Positions 13,078 through 24,640 of a stretch of DNA of 64,000 bases are shown here, piece by piece. Position 1 is the first letter of the stretch. The number at the start of each line of letters is the position of its first letter. Both the position numbers and the translations under genes were made by a program. Source of the stretch: Eunapius fragilis (taxonomy: Eukaryota; Porifera; Demospongiae; Spongillida; Spongillidae); contig OY811976.1 in NCBI GenBank assembly GCA_963681505.1, forward strand, positions 3,391,588-3,455,587, written 5' to 3'. The notes below the pieces were generated by a model, which was not told where the DNA came from, did no database searches, and saw nothing but the letters and a program-made list of their open reading frames with translations.

Positions 13078-13180
13078 TGTAGCGTCGGATACAGGTGTGG
13101 CAAAAAGGATCATCAATGCAATCACATACGTGCTTATATAATACAGATACAAGTACAAAGGTCATAGCGCATTCGCTACA
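13078..13180 (-). repeat. 5' LTR and promoter of gypsy element 1 (103 bp)
   Basis: The partner of the copy at 8179-8281. In minus orientation transcription would start downstream of TATTATATAAGC. The primer-binding site follows at 13077-13060. Confidence 0.95.
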
Positions 13181-13320
13181 GTACGTATATAGCGAATTAC
13201 ACCTATATTTATTTGTTTATTTATTTTTAAGCCCAAACATCTACCCAGGTAATTGCCTGGGTTGCCTGCTGGGCTCCGCCGGCCATGGATCTCCATGTAG
13301 CAGTTACCCTGTTGCGCATG

Positions 13321-13482
13321 TGAGCCTGGCATCAGATGCTCTGAGGTCGCTTGTCAAGGGACCTCAGAGCATCTGATGCCAGGCTCACCATGCCCCATTG
13401 GGAACTTCAATAGTAGCTGTGCATTCCTTGGACAATCCAATGATTGCACGACTACTATTGAGGTTCCCAATGGGGCATGGTG
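13321..13482. repeat. Two adjacent long hairpins
   Basis: Positions 13321-13348 and 13360-13387 are a perfect 28-bp inverted repeat (TGAGCCTGGCATCAGATGCT... against ...AGCATCTGATGCCAGGCTCA) with an 11-bp loop. Sharing its last two bases, 13386-13416 and 13452-13482 form a second 31-bp inverted repeat (core ACCATGCCCCATTGGGAAC) with one mismatch. Its loop is itself partly palindromic. The segment runs into the LINE fragment that follows. It may be a snap-back rearrangement of LINE sequence or a small-RNA hairpin precursor; sequence alone cannot tell. Confidence 0.9.
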
Positions 13483-13690
13483 CCAGGCACAGCTTGGACT
13501 GAAATTTTGTGGTCTAGGCCTTTGCTCTATGTTGCTACATGCTGCTGCTGCCTTCATTGCATCCCTATCATCCCAGGCTTTGGCAGTGCTGACAGTATCC
13601 ATCTTCAGCAGGCAGTAGTGGCTTTTAACTCCCAGGTCTCTCTCCCCAACACAGCAATTCGGCCGTCCGCACGCGGGTGATTGCAAAATC
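13465..13690 (+). pseudogene. Fragment of a non-LTR retrotransposon ORF (same family as 26113-26706 and 27780-28715)
   Basis: Translated plus-strand text reads AWCQAQLGLKFCGLGLCSML, then AAAAFIASLSSQ. This matches WHQARLSLSRGGLGLRSL and SPAAYIA in the copy at 28600. A frameshift leads to VVAFNSQVSLPNTA, which continues the family alignment. Only about 75 codons remain, with no catalytic region. It is dead and short, but the repeated motif makes the family call fairly secure. Confidence 0.7.
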
Positions 13691-14417
13691 CGCAATCAGT
13701 CACGCATCCGTGCAGACAACAAAACGTGTGCTTACGGCTATCGAGATCATGACAAATTCGAAACTCCACCGTCCAATTCAGTACGGGAATTCTCAGCCTT
13801 ATTAAATTTTAATTAACCGTCAATATTTCAATTTATTTGCCAAACCTTCAAACACGCTGTCAATAATCACTGTGAGTCTACTTCGCCGGTTATTTGAAAG
13901 GTATGTGATCATACATGTCATTTGACTACAAGCTCGGCAAGTTTTTCCGCCAGAATTATGAGCATGGACTGTAACTGCATGCAATATAATAGATCCAAGA
14001 ATTCAGCGAGGGGTCGGGTCTAATTAATGAGGTGGCGTTTCCGTGTAGAACTGGGGAGGTGTATGTGCAGCATTCAAGGTAGAGCGAAAGCGCTGTACTT
14101 TTTAGAATTCGGAACACCGATATAGTGAATAATAAATTACATCCATAATCATTATTCATGGGGGACCTCCTTGCAGTGCTCGTAAAGCACATGCTCATTG
14201 CTGCTGGCATGCATGCAAGGGATACATAAAACATGACTTTAATGTCCGACAAATATGGTTAAGCTGTCACAGTACGTGTATAATCTATCAAATTGCAGCA
14301 ATGATCTGTAGCACGTGCGCTATACACATATGGAACTCAAATGCTGCATGCGTGTGAGTAGGCTTAGATTTTTGTTCCAAGTGAATACTTCTTTTCCAGG
14401 ATCTGTACGTGTAAATA
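13691..14417. other. Non-coding spacer upstream of the CACTA transposase
   Basis: AT-rich DNA without a supported gene. It probably contains the 5' end and promoter of the CACTA element, but I could not identify a terminal inverted repeat. Confidence 0.5.
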
Positions 14418-17400
14418 ATGAGTGGCAAACGACGTTTATGCCATCATTGTGGTGAATACGTATGTAAGTCGACTTACTTTGAGCATTAGAATGTTGCAAA
14501 ATACGACATCGATCCATGCACCGTGAGATACACGACAAACAGCAATGCTGAGGATGGTAAATCCCTCAATACCAATTCATGTATACATATAGCCATAAGT
14601 AACTTTTATTGCACAGGCTTATTATGTGGACAGAAGAGCGTAGATGATGTGAATGAGCCCAACACCTCTGAATCATCATCAATTGAAGAATCTTTACACA
14701 GTGAGGACTCCATAATTATGAACAGCACCAGCTGTAGTGAATCTTCAGAATCTGAGGTATAATTATTGCTTGCTATCATCTGGTACATGCAGATAAAATT
14801 GTGCTACAAAAATTACATTAGCATGCATAGGGTTTCATTATTTACATGCATATTATCACAATGTACATCATCTCTATTAATCCAAAAAGATATTGACCCT
14901 TTTATTTGTGACTGTATTAATATTGCATATGCAAAAAAGCAGCAAACCAGCACTAAGTAAATAGTTTTTTGACACTACTTGTTTTTTAAGTTAAAAGTTC
15001 TAATTCATACTACTATTGAACATGCATGAGTTGGTCAACCTTACCAAAATAACAAAATGTATCATAAAGTACCACACATGGTTCTATATGCTATATCATA
15101 TAATTTAAATGCAGTCAGTTCATTGTATACGTATAACTAACCACATAGACGATCATTTAATGTGCAGGGGGATCCAAAAGTTGCATAAAATGATACAACT
15201 CCAAAGCTAATTGTTAATTAAACTGAGCAGTAACTTTTATTTTTAATCATTGGTATGTTGTTTGATTTAAATAACATAATTTTTCAATGTTCAGTTCTGG
15301 AGTTTTACAACTTCTACCAATTCAAAGGTTTTGCGCAACTTTTGGATATTGTACTAAATTTAAAAATTAAAATTCTTTGCATAGGATGAGTCAAATTCGG
15401 ATGGCAGAACAAGAGGAAAGCTAAGTTCTGAAGACGCAAAGTCTCCCCTTCGCATATTGCTAGTGTTCATTTCAGAATGGCAGCTGAGTTTTGGGATATC
15501 AAATGCAGCTATTACAGTTCTTTTGGCATTCCTGCAGTACTTTTTCAATTTAGTCACAACGTGCACAGCACACATATCTTCCAGTTTATTGGGATGTCCA
15601 AAAACTCATAAAACTGCTCAGAAAATCATTGGTTTCACATGTCCATCATTTCAACGTTATGTAATATGTCCGAAATGTAATTCAATATATAATTTAGAAG
15701 TCTGCATCATTGTCCAGCCAGGTGGTAAAGTTATGTCTGCCACATGTAAGCATTTGGAGTACCCAAACCATCCACAAGCTCATTATAGGAAACCATGTGG
15801 ATATGAACTATTACGAGCTGTTAAATGGCACAAATCAAAGGCATCATTAGAAGCTAAAAAGCAATATTGTTATCAGCATCTCAATGATGCTATTGGGTTG
15901 CTAATAAATCGACCTGATTTTTTGTCAAAGTGTGAGCAGTGGCGAAACACATACAAAGATAGTGATCCTGAATTATTAACTGACATATACGATGGGAGAA
16001 TTTGGGAAGAACTTCAGACCTTGGATGGAAAGGGGTTCTTGTCACTTCCAAACAATCTTGCATTGGGTTTGGGATGTGATTGGTTCCAGCCCTATAAGCA
16101 TGTAACCTATTCCATTGGTGTACTATTCTTAGTTATTTTCAACTTGCTGAGGAAGGAGAGATTTAAGATGGAGAATGTAATTTTACTTGGTTTAATTCCT
16201 GGCCCTTCTGAGCCAAAAAACGTAATGAACTCTTACCTAGGCCCTTTTGTTCAAGACCTACTTGAATTTTGGGAAAGTATCATGATCTGGAGCAACCTCT
16301 CACAGTCATTTGTTAAAATACGTTTAGCATTGATTTGTGTTATGTGCGACATTCCTGCAACAAGAAAAGTATGTGGTTTTGCTGGACACAGTGCTGCACA
16401 TGGATGTTCAAAATGCTTAAAAGAGTTTCAGTTTGGTATATGTGACAACAAATTGGATTACTCTGAATATGACAGAGACTCATGGGAACTCCGTACGAAA
16501 GATAACTACAATTCTTGTTCAGAGCTGTATTTAAAGGCACCAACAAAGACAATGAAAAAGAAAGTTGTATCAGATCATGGTGTACGATATTCCATTCTCA
16601 CGCAACTACCATACTTTAACATTGTACGAATGCATGTGATAGACCCTATGCATAACATTCTGTTGGGAACACCAAAGCACATTATGAACATATAGATAGA
16701 GCAGAACATTCTGTCAAAAGCACAATTGAACAAAATATCAAGTATGTCATCTAAAATAAATGTACCAAGAAGCATAGGTAGGCTTCCATCAAAAATTGCA
16801 TCAAGCTTTTCTGGCTTTACTGCTGACCAGTGGAAGAACTGGGTTACTGTGTATTCTGCTGTATGTCTTAAGGACCAACTACCAAAACATCACTTTCAAA
16901 GCTGGCTCTTATTTGTTCGTGCTTGTTCAATTCTAGTTAAACGCACTATTTTAAAATGCAGTGTAATGGCTTCCGATGAATATTTAGTACAGTTTTGTAA
17001 ATCATTTGAAAATTTATATGGTGCTCAACATTGCACTATAAACTTGCACTTACATCTGCACCTGAAAGAAGTTATTTTTCTTGGTGACTATTTTACAAAT
17101 AATAACAATATAGAAATGCAGTTTATGAAGAAATTTTTGATGCATCAGCATTCTAGTACTCTTCATTTATCAAATGAATATGAAAAGTTCTTGGTAAAGT
17201 GTAGAGAGAAAAGTACAACAGGCTCAATCTTGCAGGGCACAACATCAGCTGTTCTTCAAAGGGCACTTGCATTCTCACCAATGTCAAACTTAACAAAACT
17301 TGATTACAGTATATGTACAAAGTCAGTGGGGGAACTTCTTCCACCAATCATTACAAAGTACATGCAACCTGACATGATTGAAAAACTCACAGAATCGTAT

Positions 17401-17856
17401 AGGCACCTGTATATAGAGTTTAATTCATTGTTAGTCATGTACAATATTTCCAGCAGGGCATCTATTGCAGGGCATATTGTGCATTCAATAATGGCACGGA
17501 CTGATAAAGGTTCTGTCGTTTTTGCACGCTGGCCTTTAAAGCAACCAGATGGCCTGCATGTTCTTTCTGGGGATGATAGCACCTTCTTCCAAGTTGTGCA
17601 GTATTTTGTTGAGCACACTATTTCAATTGGCACCACTTCGAAGTCTCACTTATTTGCGTTGGTGAAATGGGCTAAGCCACATAGTCAACATCACTGGTTT
17701 GGTCAGTCAGCCACAGTGTGTGAAAAGCCATCAATTTCGTGCTTTATTCCTATTCAGCGCATCCTAGGCATCTGTGCTCATGCAAACCTTGAAGTGCAAT
17801 TTGATGACTCTAAGGAAAATGTGTCTGTACTAATTCCATCCATTAGTTTTGTGTGA
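14418..17856 (+). pseudogene. CACTA (En/Spm)-type transposase, tnp2-like, three exons, two in-frame stops
   Basis: Exon 1 (14418-14556) starts MSGKRRLCHHCGEYVCK, a small zinc-ligand motif (C-x2-C...H). Exon 2 (14617-14756) is serine- and acid-rich (NTSESSSIEESLHSEDS). Exon 3 (15385-17856) holds the transposase. All junctions have GT/AG borders and keep one frame; the introns are 60 and 628 bp. Exon 3 shows a zinc-like CPKCNSIY...CKH region, then GFAGHSAAHGCSKCLKEF and DPMHNILLGTPKHIMN. These are signatures of the tnp2/Transposase_21 family that cuts and pastes CACTA elements. Two stops interrupt the frame: TAG after residue 23 (FEH) and TAG at 16693-16695. Both would be CAG with one transition. 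Without them the product would be about 916 residues. It was functional recently. A plasmid-style or viral origin is not suggested. Confidence 0.85.
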
Positions 17857-18328
17857 GCTGTTGAATATACATGTATCGCATTTTTATTGTAATGAAGGGC
17901 TATTGCTATTATCTTTCATTACCTAATACATGATGCGCCTACAGCTGTTTAACTTGTTAGGTTTGCATGCATATCATATACTAAATTTTTTAGCTGCACT
18001 TAATGAATTTTAACTGATTCTAGCATTGTTTTAATAAAAAAGCGCGGTGTTGCAGACTCCGATGCAAGAGCTTACAGCGGTTTCCGATGCCCCCTCGTAG
18101 TGCGGGGGGTGCCGCCCTCCCCACACAGTCCTCAGGCGGCCATAAAGGTTTGCCCCCCCCCCCCCCCCCCCCCCCGCAACCTTTCTACGCCACTAACAAT
18201 GCAATGCAATTTGAATATATTACATATAAACGCTCGTCCCTTTGCTAGCTTTTAAGAAATAATTTACTACCGTATAATTGAAATACACTAGAAGCGCGGT
18301 TGATTTGTGCACGTGCGTAAAGACGGCA
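17857..18328. other. Intergenic interval with a poly-C tract
   Basis: It holds AATAAA-like text near 18032 and a run of about 28 C at 18148-18175. The stretch CGCAACCTTTCTACGCCACT after it resembles the end of the CAGTGGCGTA-type hAT-like elements (see 21532), but I see no partner end. No gene is supported. Confidence 0.4.
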
Positions 18329-20120
18329 ATGGAAGTCTACGGATTCTATGGACGGCCGAAGCATATCCCGCAGTTCTCAAAATCGGACATAGATATCAAA
18401 TTGGAAAGGCTCACTGAGGCAGTGCAAGGGAATGCAGATTCTATCAAAGGAGTTGTGCAACAGATGGAAGTGATGTCTAAGGAGATAGGAGAATTAAAAA
18501 CAAAAAAAGCGCCATCACCAGCAACACTTAGCCCTGCTACTACCTATGGTTTGTCAAGAAATAGGATTCCATCAGTCCTAAGTGTGAGTTGAAAAAAAAA
18601 TGTATGAAGTATAAAAATGATGCACTGAACTGTCATAATTTGTCCGTCTGTCATTTAGACGGCAGTCAAGTCTATCTATGCAAGCCTCTCTGATAAACAG
18701 CAGTTTAAAGTTGATGAAAGGTATTGCGTATCTTCAGTTACATCATGGGTTGTAATGAACACATTGTGAGAGCTATTTTTAATAGATACAGAAGCAGTCA
18801 TAATCAGCAAGTAACGGACTGGTTATTGGGCCAATTGACAAAATCAGGCAAAATGCAAGAGTATAGTGAATTTCACACAATGACTATGAAGTTTATGTTG
18901 GCTTAGTCATATGTTTAACATCCCTGCAGGAGCAGTGTATCGTTACTATGAATCTAGGCGCCGTCAGTTTATTGATTCACATCAGAGTCGAGAAGAAAAG
19001 GCTGCAGCAAACCAGAAGAACAGTACAAAACGGCGTTCTCAAAAGAAGGTTATTGAATTTTTTTCTGCACACATTATGGGTTACTTGCACATACACAATG
19101 TATTCCATTTATCAGCTTTATCTGAAACGACAAACAGTTCTGAAGCATGAACAGGAAAGGAAAAAGTGGGCTGAAATAGATCCAAGTTATATGATGACGG
19201 ATGAGAGTGATTATGAAAAAGACTTGAAGAAAGTTAAAGTCACCCACAAACCTGTGTGGCGATCAAATTGTAAGTACATGTTGGGATTGAGTGCATTTTC
19301 TACTTCTTTGCATCTGATTTTAAAGTGTTAAACAGATTGATCCATAAGTTGGACAAGCGTTTAGCAGCTAAAAAAGAAACCGTGGAGTATACAGGATTTA
19401 AACAGAAAGAGAGGGTAGCAGGACTAGTTTCACTATCATTAGTTCCCAAGAATGCTTCAGTGTGGGCTGTTGACAAAGCTGATGCAGGTAACTGTAAGCA
19501 ACAGCAACACTGTATTCATGAATCTCATTTGACAGCTGAAGCCCAATCAACGCCATCACCCATCATTCGTACACCTCCTGTGAATGGTAAATGCACTGCT
19601 AGCATGCTATAGAATTTCTAAGTTCTCTGCCCAGAATTGCCATCAACTCCAGTACTGCGAAATCCTACCAAACCCAGACAGATACGATATTGTAAGTACT
19701 CTTCCTTGAAGTAATATAATGCATAAATGTAATTTCCTATTTGATCAGCACCAAGTGTAATAGCTGAAACTAAAAGGTGGTAAGACGTATTCATTATGTT
19801 GTCCTTAATTTAAGTATTCAGTTTACGTACAGCAAGAGTAGTACAGAGCTGGTGGCAAAAAGAACATGGACAGGTAGCAAGTTGTGAGTATGTTGGCAGT
19901 GAGCATGTTTGATGTCATAACTACTATTATAGAGTTATCCACTCACAAAGAAATTGGAAGTAGCTCCGATGAACTTGTGTCCACTAGCCCTGAAACAAGG
20001 TGTGCTTTACCTGATACTGTACCCATAATTATGACACTTGTTTTCCTGCATTTGTGTTGTCTAGGAGACCTATTCCGTTATACGAGGCTTCATCGGACGA
20101 TGAATTGGAGTTCTTTTAAC
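18329..20120 (+). CDS. Multi-exon gene of unknown function, possibly the second gene of the CACTA element
   Basis: Exon 1 (18329-18583) starts MEVYGFYGRPKHIPQFSKSD and continues into a heptad-like stretch (LTEAVQGNADSIKGVVQQME), ending at AGT|GTGAGT. Exon 2 (18659-18720) reads TAVKSIYASLSDKQQFKVDE. A basic exon near 18933-19047 (AVYRYYESRRRQF) is followed by one reading LKHEQERKKWAEIDPSYM with acidic TDESDYEKD. It joins over a 56-bp intron to LLNRLIHKLDKRLAAKKE near 19327. Later exon-like pieces read LPSTPVLRNPTKPRQIRY and RPIPLYEASSDDELE, the latter near 20100. Coiled coil, basic patch and acidic tail suggest a DNA- or protein-binding accessory factor. I do not recognise the family. It lies 470 bp downstream of the transposase on the same strand. 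Some internal junctions are uncertain, and one candidate intron is too short to be real, so treat the span as approximate. Confidence 0.45.
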
Positions 20121-20338
20121 ATTATTCCCTTCCATTCACCTAATGCTGGAGACAATGACGTTGCTGTGCAGTATAATTCTGCAATACTATTGTTATGCAT
20201 ATACACTATTTAACGCTCACTTGTATTAGAATTCAGTATTTAACGCTCACCCGATAGTATAGACCTGTCTGGCTCAACATACAAACTACTTGTGCATCAC
20301 ACTCGGATCCCGGTCCGGGCGGGCAGTCTTGTTTACGC

Positions 20339-21446
20339 AGGGTTGCCAACCTGCCAAAATATAAAACCTGGAGTTTTATATACGGGTCAATCCATAAATT
20401 GAGGGGACTGACGATGTAAGTCCTATATTAATACACTGTATGCAATCCTCTAATGAAAATAACTTATACCATTGCCAAGTAATGAACTTCTAAAAATGCA
20501 CAAGAAAAAACAAAACACAAAAACATTTTAATTTGCTTCCACAAGTAAAGCTATAAAAAAAGTAAATGGAAATTGCATTTTTACAATCGGTACAACAATG
20601 CTTACTTGTAAAGTGTGGAGCAATTGCATTATGCAGATGGTTTTTGTCCTGCCACTTGCATATGCTTTAGCAATTTGGCTGTCTGTGAAAATATTACGAA
20701 ACAGCGGTCCCAGATCATCAGCAATGGATAACGGTTGGTTATGCTGAACTAAAAAGTTTGTCATCTTCCCTTCTGCTCAAACAACCTTAGGAGGAAAGCA
20801 TTATAATGAGTATTTAGTTATTATACAGCATCTATATACCTTCTGCGTAAGTGGATCGACAGAAGGAAACGAAAGCTTAGGCTGTAACAGTGATTCCTTA
20901 AGCCAGTATTTGTTGATTTTTACAGCTTATGTGATCTTTCACATCACGTACTCCCTGGTACTGACATTACACTTTCCTAGAGCAGACTGTACACGAAAAG
21001 GCGTAGATATCCCCAGGTACCCCAACAATGAAGGGCCAGGTCTATGTCCATGTTTTTGAAAATTTAGTCTTGTGCTTTATCTTGCGTGTTTTCGATGGAC
21101 CCGGTTGGATTCCTCGTTCACAGTCACAATCGCTTGTTTCTGAATCGGATGGAGACGTAGAGCGTTTTTCTGCCATATTTTTGTACTATAATCGAGAACA
21201 AAACATTAATAATTTTATCGACAATAGTTAAGTTACGAGGAATTACAGCAATCTGGTACCACTATACTACCGTATATGATTACGGCAAAGTGCATGTTAT
21301 TATAAATCGCTAGAATAAGATATAGGCCTAGCGCATCATGCATTAGTGGGGGAAAACCTTGAGAGTCGGACCGCCTCCCTTGAGACCTGGAGATATAATT
21401 CAAAATCTGGAGACTCAAGGTTTAGCCGGGAGGGTTGGCAACCCTG
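20339..21446 (-). mobile_element. hAT-type DNA transposon, 1.1 kb, decayed
   Basis: The ends form an inverted repeat: CAGGGTTGCCAAC at 20339 and GTTGGCAACCCTG ending at 21446. GTTTACG is present on both sides (20332-20338 and 21447-21453), a 7-bp target duplication close to the 8 bp typical of hAT. The interior carries pieces of a transposase on the minus strand. Confidence 0.8.
20608..21176 (-). pseudogene. N-terminal remnant of a hAT-family transposase
   Basis: The minus strand begins near 21176 with MAEKRSTSPSDSETSDCDCE, then KHKTKFSKTW and FIVGVPGDIYAFSCTVC...VRDVKDHISCKNQ. That layout (aromatic residues, C-x2-C, then H) is a BED-like zinc finger. After several stops it continues as MTNFLVQHNQPLSIADDL and FTDSQIAKAYASGRTKTI near 20764-20640. 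This pattern recurs in N-terminal regions of animal hAT transposases. The catalytic core and dimerisation domain are absent, and at least three stops interrupt the fragment, so it is dead. Confidence 0.65.
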
Positions 21447-21531
21447 GTTTACGGTAGGCCTACGCCATTTTCTAACTCATACATCTTGAGTACTGATTAA
21501 TGATATTGTAATCTACATAGTCAGTGGCGTA

Positions 21532-21840
21532 TCCAGGGGGTGCTCCGGGTGCTTGAGCACCCCCCTCGGCCATAGGTCCTTCCATATATAAATTCATAAC
21601 TTTTCGGGCCGCGTTTTATAATAATAGCTGTACGCCTATTGATACCCGTACGCATGAACTCTACTATATCCCGGGCCTCCTGATATGCGATCATGCCTCC
21701 CACTTTTCGTATCAGACCAGAAGCCGGCAGCACCCCCACCCCCCCCCCCCCCCCCCCCCCCCCCCATCTCGTATCGGGCCTGACCTTAAGCCCCCCCCCC
21801 CCCCCCCCCCCCCCTCGCTGAAATCCTGGATTCGCCACTG
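21532..21840. mobile_element. Short non-autonomous hAT-like element (309 bp)
   Basis: The ends CAGTGGCGTATCCAGG and CCTGGATTCGCCACTG are inverted repeats. ATAGT lies on both sides (21527-21531 and 21841-21845), a 5-bp target duplication. The inside carries two long C tracts (about 21730-21765 and 21791-21814) and no coding sequence. This end type is widespread in animal hAT MITEs. Confidence 0.85.
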
Positions 21841-22299
21841 ATAGTTATTTATTACACTGTAGGAAGTGAAGCTTAAGTTATAATGGAAAGTATGACAGTG
21901 TCATAGGGGTACGCGTATTAACGGGCCCCCAAAGCCGTACGCCACGCAATTCAAGCAGTGAACTCGCAGTTATACCATAGTAGATCAATCGTATATACTA
22001 CTAGTACTACTAGGTATGGTACAGGGCTCATGTGTACCGATTCGTGATTTACTTTACATGTCAATGTGCATCTCAACTGCATGTTATAGTCAATTCATAC
22101 ATGTAATCCTGGTTCTATTTTATAAGGGAGACCTGATGGTTGTGGCTAGCTCTCGCTTGAGGACCAAGACCAAAGTCACCTGTGAAAGTGAGAATCTGTT
22201 GTAAAGTCATAGGCACAGAGTTTGTAGTAGTGCAAGAGTAAATGTGTGCATCCACGCACATGTATGTTTGTGTGCAAGTATTACATTGGATATGTTTAT
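21841..22299. other. Non-coding spacer
   Basis: Unique-looking DNA between the small hAT-like element and satellite B. Nothing supported. Confidence 0.5.
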
Positions 22300-24640
22300 T
22301 TTCATATGTGTGAAGGCCCCACCAATTTGGTCTACAGGGTCTTTTAACTGTCAGGGGTGTGGCTACCTCCTCTTGGTGTGATTTGTCTCTATACCACTTG
22401 CTTACATGTGTATCTGTACATTTTACTTTATGTGGATCCGGGGCTGGTGACCAAGCAGTATGCTTCACATTTGTCTGATGCCTCACCCCAAAGGTCCTGT
22501 TGGGGTCACGTGATTCTGAAGGGTGTGGCTAATTCTGGTAAGCCGTTTGCCCCTAATAACCCGATACACATTGACATGTGTATCAGTACATTTTACTTTA
22601 TGTGACACAAGGTTTGCCCAGTAAGCTTCACATTTGTCTGAGGCATCACCCCAATGGTCTACTTGGGGTCACGTGATTCTGAAGGGTGTGGCTAGTTCTG
22701 GTAAGCCGTTTGCCCCTAATAACCCAATTCACAATGCCATGTGTATCAGTACATTTTACTTTATGTGACACAAGGTTTGCCCAGTAAGCTTCACATTTGT
22801 CTGAGGCATCACCCCAATGGTCCTCTTGGGGTCACGTGATTCTGAAGGGTGTGGCTAATTCTGGTAAGCCGTTTACCCCGAATAACCCAATACACATTGA
22901 CATGTGTATCAGTACATTTTACTTTATGTGACGCAAGGTTTGCCCAGTGAGCTTCACATTTGTCTGGGGCATCACCCCAATGGTCCTGTTGGGGTCACGT
23001 GATTCTGAAGGGTGTGGCTAGTTCTGGTAAGCCGTTTGCCCTTAATAACGGCCAATACACATTGACACGTGTATCAGTGCATTTTACTTTATGTGACGCA
23101 AGGTTTGCCCAGTAAGCTTCACATTTGTCTGAGGCATCATCCCAATGGTCCTCTTGGGGTCACGTGATTCTGAAGGGTGTGGCTAGTTCTGGTAAGCCGT
23201 TTGCCCCTAATAACCCAATTCACATTGCCATGTGTATCAGTACATTTTACTTTATGTGACACAAGGTTTGCCCAGTAAGCTTCACATTTGTCTGAGGCAT
23301 CACCCCAATGGTCCTCTTGGGGTCACGTGATTCTGAAGGGTGTGGCTAATTCTGGTAAGCCGTTTACCCCGAATAACCCAATACACATTGACATGTGTAT
23401 CAGTACATTTTACTTTATGTGACGCAAGGTTTGCCCATGCAGTAAGCTTCACATTTGTCTGAGGCATCACCCCAATGGTCCTCTTGGGGTCACGTGATTC
23501 TGAAGGGTGTGGCTAGTTCTGGTAAGCCGTTTGCCCTTAATAACCCAATACACATTGACATGTGTATCAGTGCATTTTACTTTATGTGACGCATGGTTTG
23601 CCCAGTAAGCTTCACATTTGTCTGAGGCATCACCCCAATGGTCCTGTTGGGGTCACGTGATTCTGAAGGGTGTGGCTAGTTCTGGTAAGCCGTTTGCCCC
23701 TAATAACCCAATACACATTGACATGTGTATCAGTACATTTTACTTTATGTGACACAAGGTTTACCCAATAAGCTTCACATTTGTCTGAGGCATCACCCCA
23801 ATGGTCCTCTTGGGGTCACGTGATTCTGAAGGGTGTGGCTAATTCTGGTAAGCCGTTTGCCCTTAATAACCCAATACACATTGACACGTGTATCAGTGCA
23901 TTTTACTTTATGTGACGCAAGGTTTGCCCATGCAGTAAGCTTCACATTTGTCTGAGGCATCATCCCAATGGTCCTCTTGGGGTCACGTGATTCTGAAAGG
24001 TGTGGCTAGTTCTGGTAAGCCATTTGCCCCTAATAACCCAATTCACATTGACATGTGTATCAGTGCATTTTACTTTATGTGACGCAAGGTTTGCCCAGTA
24101 AACTTCACATTTGTCTGAGGCATCACCCCAATGGTCCTGTTGGGGTCACGTGATTCTGAAGGGTGTGGCTAGTTCTGGTAAGCCGTTTGCCCTTAATAAC
24201 CCAATTCACATTGACATGTGTATCAGTGCATTTTACTTTATGTGACGCAAGGTTTGCCCAGTAAACTTCACATTTGTCTGAGGCATCACCCCAATGGTCC
24301 TCTTGGGGTCACGTGATTCTGAAGGGTGTGGCTAGTTCTGGTAAGCCGTTTGCCCCTAATAACCCGATACACATTTACATGTGTATCAGTACATTTTACT
24401 TTATGTGACACAAGGTTTGCCCAGTAAGCTTCACATTTGTCTGAGGCATCACCCCAATGGTCCTGTTGGGGTCACGTGATTCTGAAGGGTGTGGCTAGTT
24501 CTGGTAAGTCGTTTGCACCTAATAACCCAATACACATTTACCTGTGTTTCTATGCATTTTATTTATGTGTCGCAAGGTTTGTCCAGTAAGCTTCACATTT
24601 GGTCTGAGGCCTCACCCCATATGGTCTACTAGTGATAAGT
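22300..24640. repeat. Satellite B, about 14 units of 163 bp
   Basis: GGGGTCACGTGATTCTGAAG recurs near 22503, 22666, 22829 and 22992 and then at about the same spacing to near 24470. Each unit also has TTTGCCCAGTAAGCTTCACA, CATTTGTCTGAGGCATCACC and a TACACATTGACATGTGTATC palindrome. The first and last units are diverged, as expected at array edges. A few units have a 4-bp insertion (CCCATGCAGTAAG). Nearly every unit keeps the palindrome TCACGTGA. Confidence 0.95.

Larger units (their letters stand above)
8179..13180 (-). mobile_element. Ty3/gypsy LTR retrotransposon 1, full length but mutated
   Basis: The element is bounded by two 103-bp direct repeats and carries gag and pol on the minus strand. 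In element orientation a primer-binding site (TGGTGTCAGAAGTGGGA) follows the 5' LTR at once. It matches the complement of a eukaryotic tRNA-Leu 3' end plus CCA. A polypurine tract (ATGAGGAAGGGGGTAG) directly precedes the 3' LTR at 8282. The flanks share GTAC (8175-8178 and 13181-13184), or AGTAC if the last LTR base is counted, giving a 4-5 bp target duplication. The LTRs differ at two sites in 103, so the insertion is young. The pol frame is nonetheless broken three times, so this copy cannot make its own pol. Confidence 0.95.

Noticed and set aside
14487-16695. UAG reassigned to an amino acid
   Set aside because: TAA and TGA also interrupt conserved frames in other elements here, and all fit single transitions in decaying copies.
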